This document shows, piece by piece, positions 1-8,373 of a stretch of DNA of 64,000 bases. The stretch covers positions 1 through 64,000 of the forward strand of contig CAYSCX010000009.1 of NCBI GenBank assembly GCA_964429575.1, given 5' to 3'. Under the pieces are notes generated by a model. It saw only the letters and a list, made by a program, of their open reading frames with translations. It ran no database searches and was not told the origin of the DNA. Positions within the stretch are counted from its first letter, which is position 1; every line of letters starts with the position of its first letter. Made by a program: the position numbers and the translations under genes. Source of the stretch: CAYSCX01 sp964429575. Its GTDB lineage: Bacteria > Desulfobacterota > Binatia > Binatales > Binataceae.

Positions 1-745
1 TCAGAAATAACGACCGCCACCACACGCCGCTTGCACCGGCGCGGCGTGCGGCCCGAATCACCGACTCGATCGCCGGGGCATCGTCAGTTAGCCCGGGGAT
101 CATCGGCATCATTAGCACGTTGCATCGGATTCCCGCCGCCGCGAGTTCCGCAATCGCACGCAGCCGCAGCGTCGGCCGCGGCGCGCGAGGTTCGAGCACG
201 CGCTGCAACCGCCGCTTGACGGTGATTAGCGAAATGTTCACCGAAAAATTCGAGCGCCGATTGATAGTGCGCAGCAGGTCGAGGTCGCGCAGCACCAGCG
301 GCGACTTGGTGGTGATTGAAAGGTTGAGCCCCGACAATCCCGCGAACACCTCCAGCATCGACCGCGTGAGGCCGTACTTGCGCTCGGCGGGCTGGTAGGG
401 GTCCGTCGCGGTGCCGATTGCTATCGCGTCGTTGCCAATCGGCGTGCGCGCGAGAGTGTGCGAAAGTACCTGCGCCGCCATTCGCTTGACGAAGATGCGC
501 CGCTCGAAATCGATCGGATCGTGCAGCTCCAGGAACTCATGCGTGTAGCGCGCATAGCAATACACGCATCCGAACTCGCAACCGCGGTACGGATTGATCG
601 TCCATCGAAACGGCATCCGCGGATTCGAGCACCGATTCAGAATCCGCTTGACCGGCATATCGACAAACTCGACGCCGCGCGTGACGTGGACGCCGTCTGC
701 GCGCGCTTCGTTGAACGGTAGAATTGCGAGGGCGTTGGTGGTCAC
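1..745 (-). CDS. radical SAM protein, Rv2578c/SplB-like (partial, 3' end outside window)
   Basis: The gene enters from its GTG at 745 and runs off the left edge, leaving about 248 codons. The protein carries C56-x3-C60-x2-C63 inside YRGCEFGCVYCYAR, the [4Fe-4S]-binding signature of radical SAM enzymes, and the surrounding text (INPYRGCEFGC, YARYTHEFLEL) matches the Rv2578c / spore photoproduct lyase-like group. Such proteins cleave S-adenosylmethionine to a 5'-deoxyadenosyl radical; the substrate of this subgroup is not established. No ATG precedes the conserved block and the GTG lacks a clear ribosome binding site, so the exact start is inferred. It is divergent from the SDR gene at 869. Confidence 0.85.
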   Translation of the reverse strand, partial: MTTNALAILPFNEARADGVHVTRGVEFVDMPVKRILNRCSNPRMPFRWTINPYRGCEFGCVYCYARYTHEFLELHDPIDFERRIFVKRMAAQVLSHTLARTPIGNDAIAIGTATDPYQPAERKYGLTRSMLEVFAGLSGLNLSITTKSPLVLRDLDLLRTINRRSNFSVNISLITVKRRLQRVLEPRAPRPTLRLRAIAELAAAGIRCNVLMMPMIPGLTDDAPAIESVIRAARRAGASGVWWRSLFL

Positions 746-868
746 GGCGAAGTTACTTTCGTTTTTTCTTCGCTTTATGTCAACACCTACGAAAATGGCT
801 TACCGCCAACCGATACTGGGCTGTTAGAGTCGAAAAAGTCGCGGGAGGCGATCCTGCCGGAGGGTGCA

Positions 869-1678
869 ATGAGCGAAACGCGGGGATGGTTGCGAAGCCG
901 GTACGGCGAATGGGCGCTGGTGACCGGCGCGTCGGCGGGAATCGGCGAGGAGTTCGCGCGACAACTTGCTGCGGGTGGCATGTCCGTCGCGCTCACGGCG
1001 CGGCGCGAGGATCGCCTGCACAAGGTCGCCGAGGAAATTCGCGGGCGCTACAAGGTCGAGACTCGCGTCATCGCCGCCGACCTCGCCGCACCCGACGGCG
1101 CCGGTAAGGTCGCGACCGCGGTGGATGGTCTCGAACTTGGCATGCTCGTCAACAATGCCGGCTTTGGATACGCGGGCCGATTCGACAAGCTCGCGACCGA
1201 CCGGCTGCGCCAGATGGTCGTCGTCAACTGTCTCGCGCCGGTGGTACTCACGAGCAAATTGCTGCCCGCGATGGTCAAGCGCGGACGCGGCGCGGTGATC
1301 GTCGTTGGTTCGGTCGCCGGCCGCCAACCACTCCCCCTGCACGCGGTGTACAGCGCGACCAAGGCGTTCGACCTGCTATTGGGCGAGGCGCTATGGGCAG
1401 AGCTTCGCGGCACCGGCGTCGATGCGCTCGTTATCGAGCCCGGTCCCACTGCGACCGAGTTTCAGGCGGTCGCGGGTGAAGTCGTGCCGCCAAATCACGG
1501 TGAGCCCGCCTCGAACGTCGTGCGGCTCGCGCTGGAATCGCTCGGCCACAAGCCGTCGGTCATCTCGGGCTGGTTCAACTGGGCGCGCGCCAACGCAATC
1601 CGGCTGGTGCCGCGCACGGTGGTCTTGACGATAGCTAAGAGCGTGACCGAAAAGCAGACGCCGGTGGAGCTGCGCTGA
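869..1678 (+). CDS. short-chain dehydrogenase/reductase (SDR)
   Basis: A 269-residue classical SDR. The N-terminal Rossmann fold has the cofactor loop TGASAGIG at residues 19-26, NNAG near 95, a catalytic Ser in the VVGSVAG segment and the YSATK catalytic Tyr/Lys pair near 160, followed by the PGPTATEF loop. The substrate cannot be read from the sequence; the form resembles the DltE/SDR-type oxidoreductases of cytoplasmic lipid or ketone metabolism. The ATG is preceded at four bases by GGAGGG (859-864), which fixes the start. It stands alone, convergent with the Asp-box gene that ends 12 nt downstream. Confidence 0.9.
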   Translation: MSETRGWLRSRYGEWALVTGASAGIGEEFARQLAAGGMSVALTARREDRLHKVAEEIRGRYKVETRVIAADLAAPDGAGKVATAVDGLELGMLVNNAGFGYAGRFDKLATDRLRQMVVVNCLAPVVLTSKLLPAMVKRGRGAVIVVGSVAGRQPLPLHAVYSATKAFDLLLGEALWAELRGTGVDALVIEPGPTATEFQAVAGEVVPPNHGEPASNVVRLALESLGHKPSVISGWFNWARANAIRLVPRTVVLTIAKSVTEKQTPVELR

Positions 1679-1690
1679 TCGTTTTGCCCG

Positions 1691-2698
1691 CTAGGCGATC
1701 GCGACCACGTCGTTGGTGGGCGGCAGTTTCTCAGCGATCACCGTGACACTCGCTCCGCGTGCGCCCGCGCGAATCACGCTGCCGTCGGTCATCGCACCGA
1801 AGAAACCACCCGGGCACGACGGGTCCGCGCGAAGCCGCATCACCATCCCGCGCGACGGACCATCCATCATCTCGAGTGGCGCGAAGCTTGCGCCGCGATC
1901 ACGGCTGCGGAACATGATCGCGTCGGCGCCGGTCGAACCCGCTCGCCAGGTCGGCGGCGGTCCCGCGGCTGCGGCGGTGAAGATCGACGTACCCGCGCTT
2001 GCATCGACGAGTAGTGGCACCGTGTAGCTGCGGTTCAGCCCCTCGTGCACGCGGCTCCACGACGCCCCGCCGTTCTCTGACAAGTAGAAGCCTGCGCCGG
2101 TGGTGGCGTACAGACGAGTGGACTCAGCCGGATCGACGGCGACGGTATGCACGTCATGATAGATCCCGTCGTTGAGCACTTCGAATGTTTCGCCGCGATC
2201 GCGCGTGCGGAATACGCCGCCCTCCTCGACACCCACGTACATCGTGGTCGCGTCACGAGGATCGAACGAAATCGATCGTACGTGGGGTATGTGAGGCGGT
2301 GGCGGAAAGCTCCAGCGGTCGCGCCCGGGAATCTTGAGAAACGCGGTGCACTCGGTGAACGTGCCTCCGCCATCCGTGCTGCGGAAGAGCCGCGCGTGCG
2401 AGGCGCCGGCGAAGACCACGTTCTTGACCGCGGGCGACGCCGCAAGCGCCCATATTTCTTCGTCGCGCGCCACGGCCGGAGTTATGTCCGTCCAGGTTCG
2501 TCCGCCGTCGGCCGTTCGCGCAAGCATGTCGCGGCCGCGCACGTGGCCGATTGATCCCGCGTACACCAGTCCCGGGTCGGCGGCATCCTGCGCCATGCAC
2601 CACACCGACGACGGATCGGCCAGCACCATCAGAGGCGTCGCTCCACGATCAGGATCCAGGATGATGATTCCCTTCGCAGTCCCCACCAGCAGCCGCAT
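1691..2698 (-). CDS. Asp-box (BNR/sialidase-like) beta-propeller protein
   Basis: A 335-residue protein of repeated blades. At least five Asp-box motifs of the form S/T-x-D-x-G-x-T/S-W/F are visible (TADGGRTWTD, STDGGGTFTE, TRDRGETFEV, SENGGASWSR, SRDRGASFAP). Such propellers occur in sialidases, sortilins and photosystem assembly factor Ycf48; none of the sialidase catalytic residues can be assigned here, so a binding or scaffold role is as likely as hydrolysis. There is no signal peptide: the protein starts MRLLVGTAKG, which is typical of the cytoplasmic WD40/YVTN-type exo-alpha-sialidase-annotated family. Its target is unknown. Confidence 0.82.
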   Translation of the reverse strand: MRLLVGTAKGIIILDPDRGATPLMVLADPSSVWCMAQDAADPGLVYAGSIGHVRGRDMLARTADGGRTWTDITPAVARDEEIWALAASPAVKNVVFAGASHARLFRSTDGGGTFTECTAFLKIPGRDRWSFPPPPHIPHVRSISFDPRDATTMYVGVEEGGVFRTRDRGETFEVLNDGIYHDVHTVAVDPAESTRLYATTGAGFYLSENGGASWSRVHEGLNRSYTVPLLVDASAGTSIFTAAAAGPPPTWRAGSTGADAIMFRSRDRGASFAPLEMMDGPSRGMVMRLRADPSCPGGFFGAMTDGSVIRAGARGASVTVIAEKLPPTNDVVAIA

Positions 2699-2798
2699 CG
2701 ACTGAACCCTCGCGCGTGCGCGATCCGAATACGCAAGGGTTAGCGCGCGAACCAGCGCAGAGGCAACTGTCGCGCCGCCAACCTGTGGAAAGACGTTG

Positions 2799-3719
2799 CT
2801 ACCCGAGCCGCGGGCCGGCCCGCAGTACCCCGGCCGCGACCAGTTCAGCGGGCGCGGCCTTCTTGGGGTCGGGATCGATGCGCACGCGCTTTACCGTCAA
2901 CGTCGCGCCCCGAAGCGCGATTTGCATTCCGTCCGCATCGATGGCGACAACCGTTCCCGCCGGCGCATCCGGCGCGGCGGCGTCGCAACGCGGATCGTAG
3001 AGCCGCACGCGCTTGCCGTCCAACGACGCGTACGCGCCGGGCTGTGGGTCGCAGCCACGCACCAGGTTGTAAACCTCGCGCGCGGGCTTCGCGAAATCGA
3101 TCTTGGCGTGCTCGTCACGGCACGGCGGCTCGTAGGTCGCCTGCGATTCGTCCTGCGCGATCCGCGGTGCTTTGCCGGATTTGATGAGTTCGATCGATTC
3201 GATCAGTGTTTCGATGCCGAGCGGGAAGAGCTTGTTGAAGTAGAGCGAGCCGGTGGTGTCATCCGCGCCGACAGGCACGCGACGCTGCACCAGGATCGGC
3301 CCGGTATCGATTCCCTTGTCCGGCCAGAACCAGGTAATCGCCGTCTCCGCGTCGCCTTGAATCACCGTCCAGTTGATTGCACTCGCACCGCGATGGCGCG
3401 GGAGCATCGACGGATGAAAGCAGATCGATTGCAAGCGGGGCGCGAACAGTGCGCGCTCGGGGACGATCAATGAAACATTCGCGAGCACCGCAAGGTCGGC
3501 GTTGAGAGACTTGAACTGCTCAAATGCCTCGTCGCTCTTGAACGTCTTTAGCTGGCTGACTGCAAGTCCGAGCTTAGTGGCCTTCTCCTTGAGCGCGTCC
3601 GCGCGTCCCGACGGCGGGTCGGGCGGCGCGAATACGTGAACGATTTCCTCACCGTGCTGGACAAGCACGTCGAGCGCCTTCTCCGCGAACGCGGCCTGCC
3701 CAATCAGCGCGATCCGCAC
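2799..3719 (-). CDS. formyltransferase-family protein like the 10-formyl-THF hydrolase domain of FDH
   Basis: 306 residues from a GTG at 3719 that has GGAGG seven bases upstream; an upstream in-frame start at 3761 has no such site. The N-terminal Formyl_trans_N domain has FHPSMLPRHRGASAINW and the Asp of DKGIDTG; the C-terminal part matches Formyl_trans_C. The sequence is closer to the hydrolase domain of 10-formyltetrahydrofolate dehydrogenase (ALDH1L) than to methionyl-tRNA formyltransferase: HPS-LLPRHRGASAINW, the FW-D-GIDTG run and the A-I-W-NP-R-V-RG-DP-PGA block are shared as recalled. The Asn of the Fmt Asn-x-His motif is Cys here (CFH). The dehydrogenase half of FDH is absent. A release of formate from 10-formyl-THF is inferred, not proven. 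Confidence 0.8.
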   Translation of the reverse strand: MRIALIGQAAFAEKALDVLVQHGEEIVHVFAPPDPPSGRADALKEKATKLGLAVSQLKTFKSDEAFEQFKSLNADLAVLANVSLIVPERALFAPRLQSICFHPSMLPRHRGASAINWTVIQGDAETAITWFWPDKGIDTGPILVQRRVPVGADDTTGSLYFNKLFPLGIETLIESIELIKSGKAPRIAQDESQATYEPPCRDEHAKIDFAKPAREVYNLVRGCDPQPGAYASLDGKRVRLYDPRCDAAAPDAPAGTVVAIDADGMQIALRGATLTVKRVRIDPDPKKAAPAELVAAGVLRAGPRLG

Positions 3720-3849
3720 GATAGATCCTCCAGCTCCGGCGCCGATCGGCAACGCTACCAAAACGAGTTTGCGCTTGCACGTTGCTACACGCCTGTAAAC
3801 GCATCTCTGTTGACAGCCCCGAAAGCGCGACGCTTAAGTGGTCGAAGCG

Positions 3850-5706
3850 ATGATCACGCGCCGACGCTTCCTGTTCGCCCTCGCGCTGCTGTTCACGTTC
3901 GTGGTCGCCGCGCCGCGCGCGCGCGCTGCCGCCGCCGAAAGTTCCAAGGGACGCATCTTCGTGCTGATCGTCGCCGACGGTCTGCGCGCGGACTTTGTCA
4001 CCCAGCGCGAAACTCCCAATCTTTATGCGCTCTCCCGCCAGGGCGTTCGATTCGAGCGGCATCATGCGGTGTTTCCGACGCTTACGATGGTCAACGCGGG
4101 CGCGCTCTCGACCGGCGCGACGCCCGCTGAAAACGGAATCATTGCGAATTCGATGTTCTTCGGACCCGCACTCAAGGTTTCGGGTGCGCATCCTGATGCA
4201 CCCGCCATCCGTTCGCTTGTGGATCTGCCCGCGAAACTCGAGCGCTCATCGACTTTGGCACTCCTAAACGGTCGTGACGCCTTCGCCGGCCGCCTGCTTG
4301 GGCTCGAAACGATCGCTCAGGAGGTGCTGCGTTCAGGCGGCTATATCGCGACGATCGGCAAGCGCGGCCCAACTTTTCTCTTCGACAACCGGGTGGCTAC
4401 CGTCACCAACGGGATCGACCTGCTGAAGCAGCCGCACAAGAACTACCTGATGCTCTCCGATGATTTCGCCGCGCCGCCGGAGGTGGCTCAGGAGCTGCTG
4501 AAGCCGTTCGCCAGCGCCGATGATTCCCACGGCGATTCCCTCAAGCGCGATGACTACTGCGCACGGGTCGTTATCGATCGCGCAATTCCGGCCGCCAAGG
4601 CCGCCTCTGACGACGGGCGTACCGCATTCATACTGCTGTGGCTGCGCAATCCCGATGCGACCCAGCACCGCAGCGGTCTCGGCACCGCCGATGCGCTCAA
4701 TGCGCTCGCCGAGACCGATGGAAATGTCGCCAAGGTGCGCGCAGCGATCGCCGCTGTCGGCATCGACCAGCGCACTGACCTCATCGTCGCCACCGATCAC
4801 GGCTTCGCGTCGATTTATCTGACCGTCGATCTCGCCGGAATGCTCGCCGCCGCCGGCATCAAGCAATCGCGCGACAGCACCGACGTACTCGTCGTCAGCA
4901 ACGGCGGTGCGGATCTCGTGTACCTCGCAGGCGACAAATTTCCGACTGTGGAGGCGAAGCGCGAAATACTTCAGAAAATAGTCAACTTCGCGCTCGCGCA
5001 GGAATGGTGCGGCCCAATTTTCACTCGCGAATTCGCTCCGGTCGTCATCGGGCGGCGCACGACTCCAAAGCCGTATCTCGGATGGGTCGATGGGACCTTC
5101 GCGCAAGGCTCGATCGGACTGCTAAACCCCGCGCGCGCACCAGACCTCGTGATTTCATTTCGTGAGATATCCACTCGCACCAACAAGGGACTCACCGGCC
5201 CTGGCAATCCTGCATTCGCTTTGGGAGCCAACGGCCAAGTTTCAGTCAAGAACAGCTCGCAAGAGCTGGTAAAACCGGTCAAGGGCGTGACCTACGCCGA
5301 CACCGGTGACGGCGGGGGCGGATTCACGACCGGAATGGGGATGCACGGCGCCGCGGGCAAGATGCAAATCGGCGGATTCCTCGCAGCCGCGGGACCTTCG
5401 TTCAAAAGCGGCTATGTGAATCGCGCGCCGACCTCGAGCTTCGACGTCGCGCCGACGATTCGGGAAATACTGGGCATCGCGCCCTCTACAGGGCCCGGCG
5501 GTGCATTCGCGAACGGCCGCGCCATGCGTGAGACGCTGAAGCGCGGCAGTCGCGGCGCGGGCAGGGTGCGCACGCAGACCTGGACCGCGACCGCGGTGTT
5601 GCAGGGAATGCGCGTCGATTCGAAGCTCCGGATTTCGCGCATCGGAGACCTCATCTACCTTGACGACTCGGACGTCAATCGCGTCCCCCACGGCAGCGCG
5701 CCCTGA
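3850..5706 (+). CDS. exported alkaline phosphatase/phosphodiesterase superfamily protein
   Basis: 618 residues from ATG 3850 (a GTG at 3838 is possible but would put four residues before the signal). The N terminus MITRRRFLFALALLF has a twin-arginine-like pattern TRRRFLF, a hydrophobic run and an AAAA cleavage region, so Tat export to the periplasm is likely. The mature part has the first metal Asp in FVLIVADGLRADFV and a nucleophile-like Thr in FPTLTMVNAG, then ATDHGFAS (metal Asp/His) and a late H in GMGMHGAAG. This is the type I phosphodiesterase/nucleotide pyrophosphatase fold. The substrate is unknown. No partner genes are adjacent. Confidence 0.82.
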   Translation: MITRRRFLFALALLFTFVVAAPRARAAAAESSKGRIFVLIVADGLRADFVTQRETPNLYALSRQGVRFERHHAVFPTLTMVNAGALSTGATPAENGIIANSMFFGPALKVSGAHPDAPAIRSLVDLPAKLERSSTLALLNGRDAFAGRLLGLETIAQEVLRSGGYIATIGKRGPTFLFDNRVATVTNGIDLLKQPHKNYLMLSDDFAAPPEVAQELLKPFASADDSHGDSLKRDDYCARVVIDRAIPAAKAASDDGRTAFILLWLRNPDATQHRSGLGTADALNALAETDGNVAKVRAAIAAVGIDQRTDLIVATDHGFASIYLTVDLAGMLAAAGIKQSRDSTDVLVVSNGGADLVYLAGDKFPTVEAKREILQKIVNFALAQEWCGPIFTREFAPVVIGRRTTPKPYLGWVDGTFAQGSIGLLNPARAPDLVISFREISTRTNKGLTGPGNPAFALGANGQVSVKNSSQELVKPVKGVTYADTGDGGGGFTTGMGMHGAAGKMQIGGFLAAAGPSFKSGYVNRAPTSSFDVAPTIREILGIAPSTGPGGAFANGRAMRETLKRGSRGAGRVRTQTWTATAVLQGMRVDSKLRISRIGDLIYLDDSDVNRVPHGSAP

Positions 5707-5882
5707 TCGAGCGTGGCGATTTCAGCGAGCGCCGGTATCGCGCGGCCGTCGGACCGCGCACGTCGCGCGGCCGCCACGTCTCGCCCGCGCGCCCGCTATG
5801 TGGTTGGGTATGATTCGAGGATGCACCACTGCGGGCCTTCGCGCCCCGGGGACTGCGCCTAACCGAAGGGAGACTGCACAGC

Positions 5883-7640
5883 ATGCTGAGAAAGCTCTTT
5901 CGCTGGGTGTTTCGCACCGCGCTGATATTCGCCGCACTGATCGCGATCGCGCTGGTGTCGGACTATTTCACAAGCCGAATCGCGTCGAACTCGGTCCTGG
6001 TCGTCACGCTGCGCGGCCCGGTCGTCGAGCGCGGCGGACCCGGCGTGTTTGGTCTGTTCAGCGGACGACAAACACCGCTCAACGTGGTGCGGCGAGCGCT
6101 TGAGCTCGCTGGCGCCGATACGCGCATCGTTGGCCTCGCGGTCAAGGTCATCGACCCGCAGATGGAACTCGCGCAGGCGCAGGAGCTGGTCGCGTCGATC
6201 AAGAAGTTCCGCGAGAGCGGAAAATGGGCGGCCGCATATCTTGAAAGCGCGGGCGAATTTGGACCGGGTCACTTGCCGTACCTCGTCGCCAGCGCGACCG
6301 GCGATATTGCGTTGATGCCTCACGGTGATCTCAACCTGGTGGGCGTGGGCATCCGCGAAATATTCGCGCGCGGTACCCTCGATTGGCTCGGCATCCGTCC
6401 CAATTTCAGTGCGATCGGCGAGTACAAGACCGCGGCCAACACTTTCACGCACAAGGAATTCACCCCCGCGCAAAGGCAGGCCGACGAATCGCTGATCGGA
6501 AGCATCTTCGACCAGATCGTCACCGCCACCGCCGCCGATCGCAAGCTCGATCGCGAGACGGTAGTCGCGCTGATCAATCAGGCGCCGCTCAATGCTAACG
6601 ACGGGCTCAAGGCCAAGCTGGTCGATCGGCTCGAATACGAGGACGAATTCAACGCGCGCATCAAAGAGCACGGCGGACTGACCCACGCCATGGTGGAGTA
6701 CTCGAGCTACGTTCGGCCGCGATTGGCGCCGTCGCTGGCCTTCGCGGACCACATCGCGGTCGTCTATGCCACCGGCTCCATCGAGCGCGGCGAAGGCGGC
6801 TTCGACCCGCTATTTTCGTCGGAGTCCGGCGCGATGGGTTCCGATACGATGGTGCGTGCGTTGCGCCGCGCGCGCGAGGACGATTCCGTGCGAGCGGTGG
6901 TACTCCGCGTCAACTCGCCCGGCGGCTCCGCGCTCGCATCGGAGTTGATCCGCCGGCAGGTTGAGCTGACCGCCAGGAAGAAGCCGGTGGTCGTCAGTAT
7001 GTCGGGCTACGGCGCGTCGGGCGGCTACTGGATCTCAACGCCGGCGCAACTGATCATCGCCCAGCCCGGAACGATCACGGGATCGATCGGAGTGGTCGGC
7101 GGAAAATTCAACATCGGACCCGCGGCGGACAAGATCTTTCTCAACACCGGGGCGGTCACGCGTGGCGCCAACGTGGAGATGTTCAGCGAGTTTAGCGACT
7201 TCACTCCCGAACAGGCCAGGCTCTTTCACGATCGATTCCTGGGCGACACCTACTCGTACTTTCTGAAGATAGTCGCGGCAGGTCGAAAGCTGCCCGTCGC
7301 GCAAGTCGACAAGATTGCCCAGGGCCGGGTGTGGACCGGAGAGCAGGCGCTTGAACACAAACTAATCGATCGGACCGGTGGATTTGCGGAGGCGCTGGCC
7401 GAGGCGCGCCGGCTCGCGAAGATCAGTCGCGATCAGGAGATAACGCTCCTGGAGCTGCCCGAACAGCCCAGCGTGCTTCAGGCGCTTCTGGGTGGACGCT
7501 ACGCCGCTGCCGCGGGGCCACGGCTCGCCGATGCGCCGGTTCTGCGCGCGTTGGGGCCGCTATGGTCGATGGTCCGCTCGACCCTGGGCAACGACGGCAT
7601 GTTCGGCGCGGCGTACTGCACCGTGGTGCCGATTCTGTAG
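5883..7640 (+). CDS. sppA: signal peptide peptidase SppA, 67-kDa type
   Basis: 585 residues with one N-terminal transmembrane anchor (FRTALIFAALIAIALV) and two tandem S49 protease domains. The N-terminal domain carries the general-base Lys in GEYKTA (near residue 182); the C-terminal domain carries the nucleophile Ser in SMSGYGASGGYW. That split Ser/Lys arrangement is the hallmark of the long, E. coli-type SppA, which forms a tetramer in the inner membrane and degrades cleaved signal peptides. ATG 5883 follows AGGGAG at a suitable distance. It is followed 30 nt downstream by a small zinc-ribbon protein gene. Confidence 0.95.
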   Translation: MLRKLFRWVFRTALIFAALIAIALVSDYFTSRIASNSVLVVTLRGPVVERGGPGVFGLFSGRQTPLNVVRRALELAGADTRIVGLAVKVIDPQMELAQAQELVASIKKFRESGKWAAAYLESAGEFGPGHLPYLVASATGDIALMPHGDLNLVGVGIREIFARGTLDWLGIRPNFSAIGEYKTAANTFTHKEFTPAQRQADESLIGSIFDQIVTATAADRKLDRETVVALINQAPLNANDGLKAKLVDRLEYEDEFNARIKEHGGLTHAMVEYSSYVRPRLAPSLAFADHIAVVYATGSIERGEGGFDPLFSSESGAMGSDTMVRALRRAREDDSVRAVVLRVNSPGGSALASELIRRQVELTARKKPVVVSMSGYGASGGYWISTPAQLIIAQPGTITGSIGVVGGKFNIGPAADKIFLNTGAVTRGANVEMFSEFSDFTPEQARLFHDRFLGDTYSYFLKIVAAGRKLPVAQVDKIAQGRVWTGEQALEHKLIDRTGGFAEALAEARRLAKISRDQEITLLELPEQPSVLQALLGGRYAAAAGPRLADAPVLRALGPLWSMVRSTLGNDGMFGAAYCTVVPIL

Positions 7641-7670
7641 CGGATAGAACTTTCGCGGAGCGGATCACTC

Positions 7671-7925
7671 GTGCGTGAGACGATCTTCGGCGTGCTGCTG
7701 GTCGCGGCGACCGCGCTGTGGTTCTACTACCTCGCGCGCAGGCGCTACCGCTGTCCGTTGTGCGGCCGCAACGTGAAATGGGGCGCCGTCAATTGCCCGC
7801 ATTGCGGCGGCGACATGGAAGGACGTCACCGGATGGGCGGGATGTCGGAGCCTCGCTTTCGCGTCGGCCGTCCGATAGAAACGCCCGGCTCGCGCCGCGC
7901 GCGTGAACGCAAGCGCCGCACCTAG
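7671..7925 (+). CDS. small membrane-anchored zinc-ribbon protein
   Basis: 84 residues from GTG 7671, with GGAG upstream. Residues 5-22 form one hydrophobic segment (FGVLLVAATALWFYYLA), followed by a CPLC-GRN ... CPHCGG zinc-ribbon and a basic, Arg-rich tail ending in RRARERKRRT. It looks like a membrane-tethered zinc ribbon with a cytoplasmic basic tail. No function is known. The position directly after sppA suggests co-transcription, and the reading frame has normal codon use for the window. Confidence 0.7.
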   Translation: MRETIFGVLLVAATALWFYYLARRRYRCPLCGRNVKWGAVNCPHCGGDMEGRHRMGGMSEPRFRVGRPIETPGSRRARERKRRT

Positions 7926-7946
7926 ACCAGTTCTTGAGCCTCAGTC

Positions 7947-8106
7947 TTGGCAGGGTGTTGAGAAAAGCTTTGGAGTCCACAGCGGCATCGACCTCGTCCT
8001 CAACACCCTGCGTAAAAGCTGTCTGCCTTCCTAATCTTCTCCCCCTCTGGGGGAGATGCGAGAGAGGGAGCAGGCTGTTGAAAATGCGTTTTTCAACAGC
8101 CTGCTA
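7947..8106. repeat. CTAG-bounded triple-hairpin repeat, copy A
   Basis: A 160-nt element with three hairpins: GCAGGGTGTTGAG (7950-7962) pairs perfectly with 7999-8011; CTCCCCC (8039-8045) pairs with 8049-8055; GCAGGCTGTTGAAAA (8070-8084) pairs with 8090-8104. The outer arms of the first and third hairpins are inverted copies of each other. The right end is CTAG (8103-8106); the left end has decayed to TTGG. The right-end TAG is the stop codon of the 84-residue gene on the minus strand. The same element recurs at about 11.0, 23.4 and 49.3 kb. Confidence 0.9.
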
Positions 8107-8358
8107 GTTCGCGATCGCGCGCTTTGCAGCCGCGACGAAAGTCTTCCGCTCGCGCGCCGCGCTCACCCGATAGCGCACGAACTTTCCATCCAACTTTAAG
8201 TCGCCGAACATTCCTGCGGGGTCTTCGTGGAAATGCAGACACGCATCCGAGCCGCGATAGAACGTCCCGCGCTTCTTTTCCTTGAGACCGGGTAGCTTGC
8301 GGATCTCCGCAAGCAACGGTTCGATCAGATCAAGGTCCTCGTCTCGCGCGTGCCTCAT
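8104..8358 (-). CDS. conserved-looking hypothetical protein, 84 residues
   Basis: An 84-residue soluble protein rich in charged residues. It contains LPGLKEKKRGTFYRGS and CLHFHEDPAGMFGDLKLDG, a compact run that looks like a single small domain. I do not recognise a named family. There is no signal peptide, membrane segment or catalytic motif. The TAG stop lies at the end of repeat copy A, so the C terminus reads ...RAIAN directly before CAGGCTGTTG of the element. The DUF2971 gene upstream ends 15 nt before its start, so the two may be co-transcribed. Confidence 0.65.
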   Translation of the reverse strand: MRHARDEDLDLIEPLLAEIRKLPGLKEKKRGTFYRGSDACLHFHEDPAGMFGDLKLDGKFVRYRVSAARERKTFVAAAKRAIAN

Positions 8359-8373
8359 TTGCGTATAGTCAAT

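Noticed and set aside
5859..6752. A 297-codon open frame antisense to sppA
   Set aside because: Shadow of a GC-rich gene; composition (Arg, Asp, Glu, Val) is that of a mirror frame and no motif is seen.
7947..8106. CRISPR array suspected from repeated hairpins
   Set aside because: The copies are far apart, without regular spacers and without cas genes.
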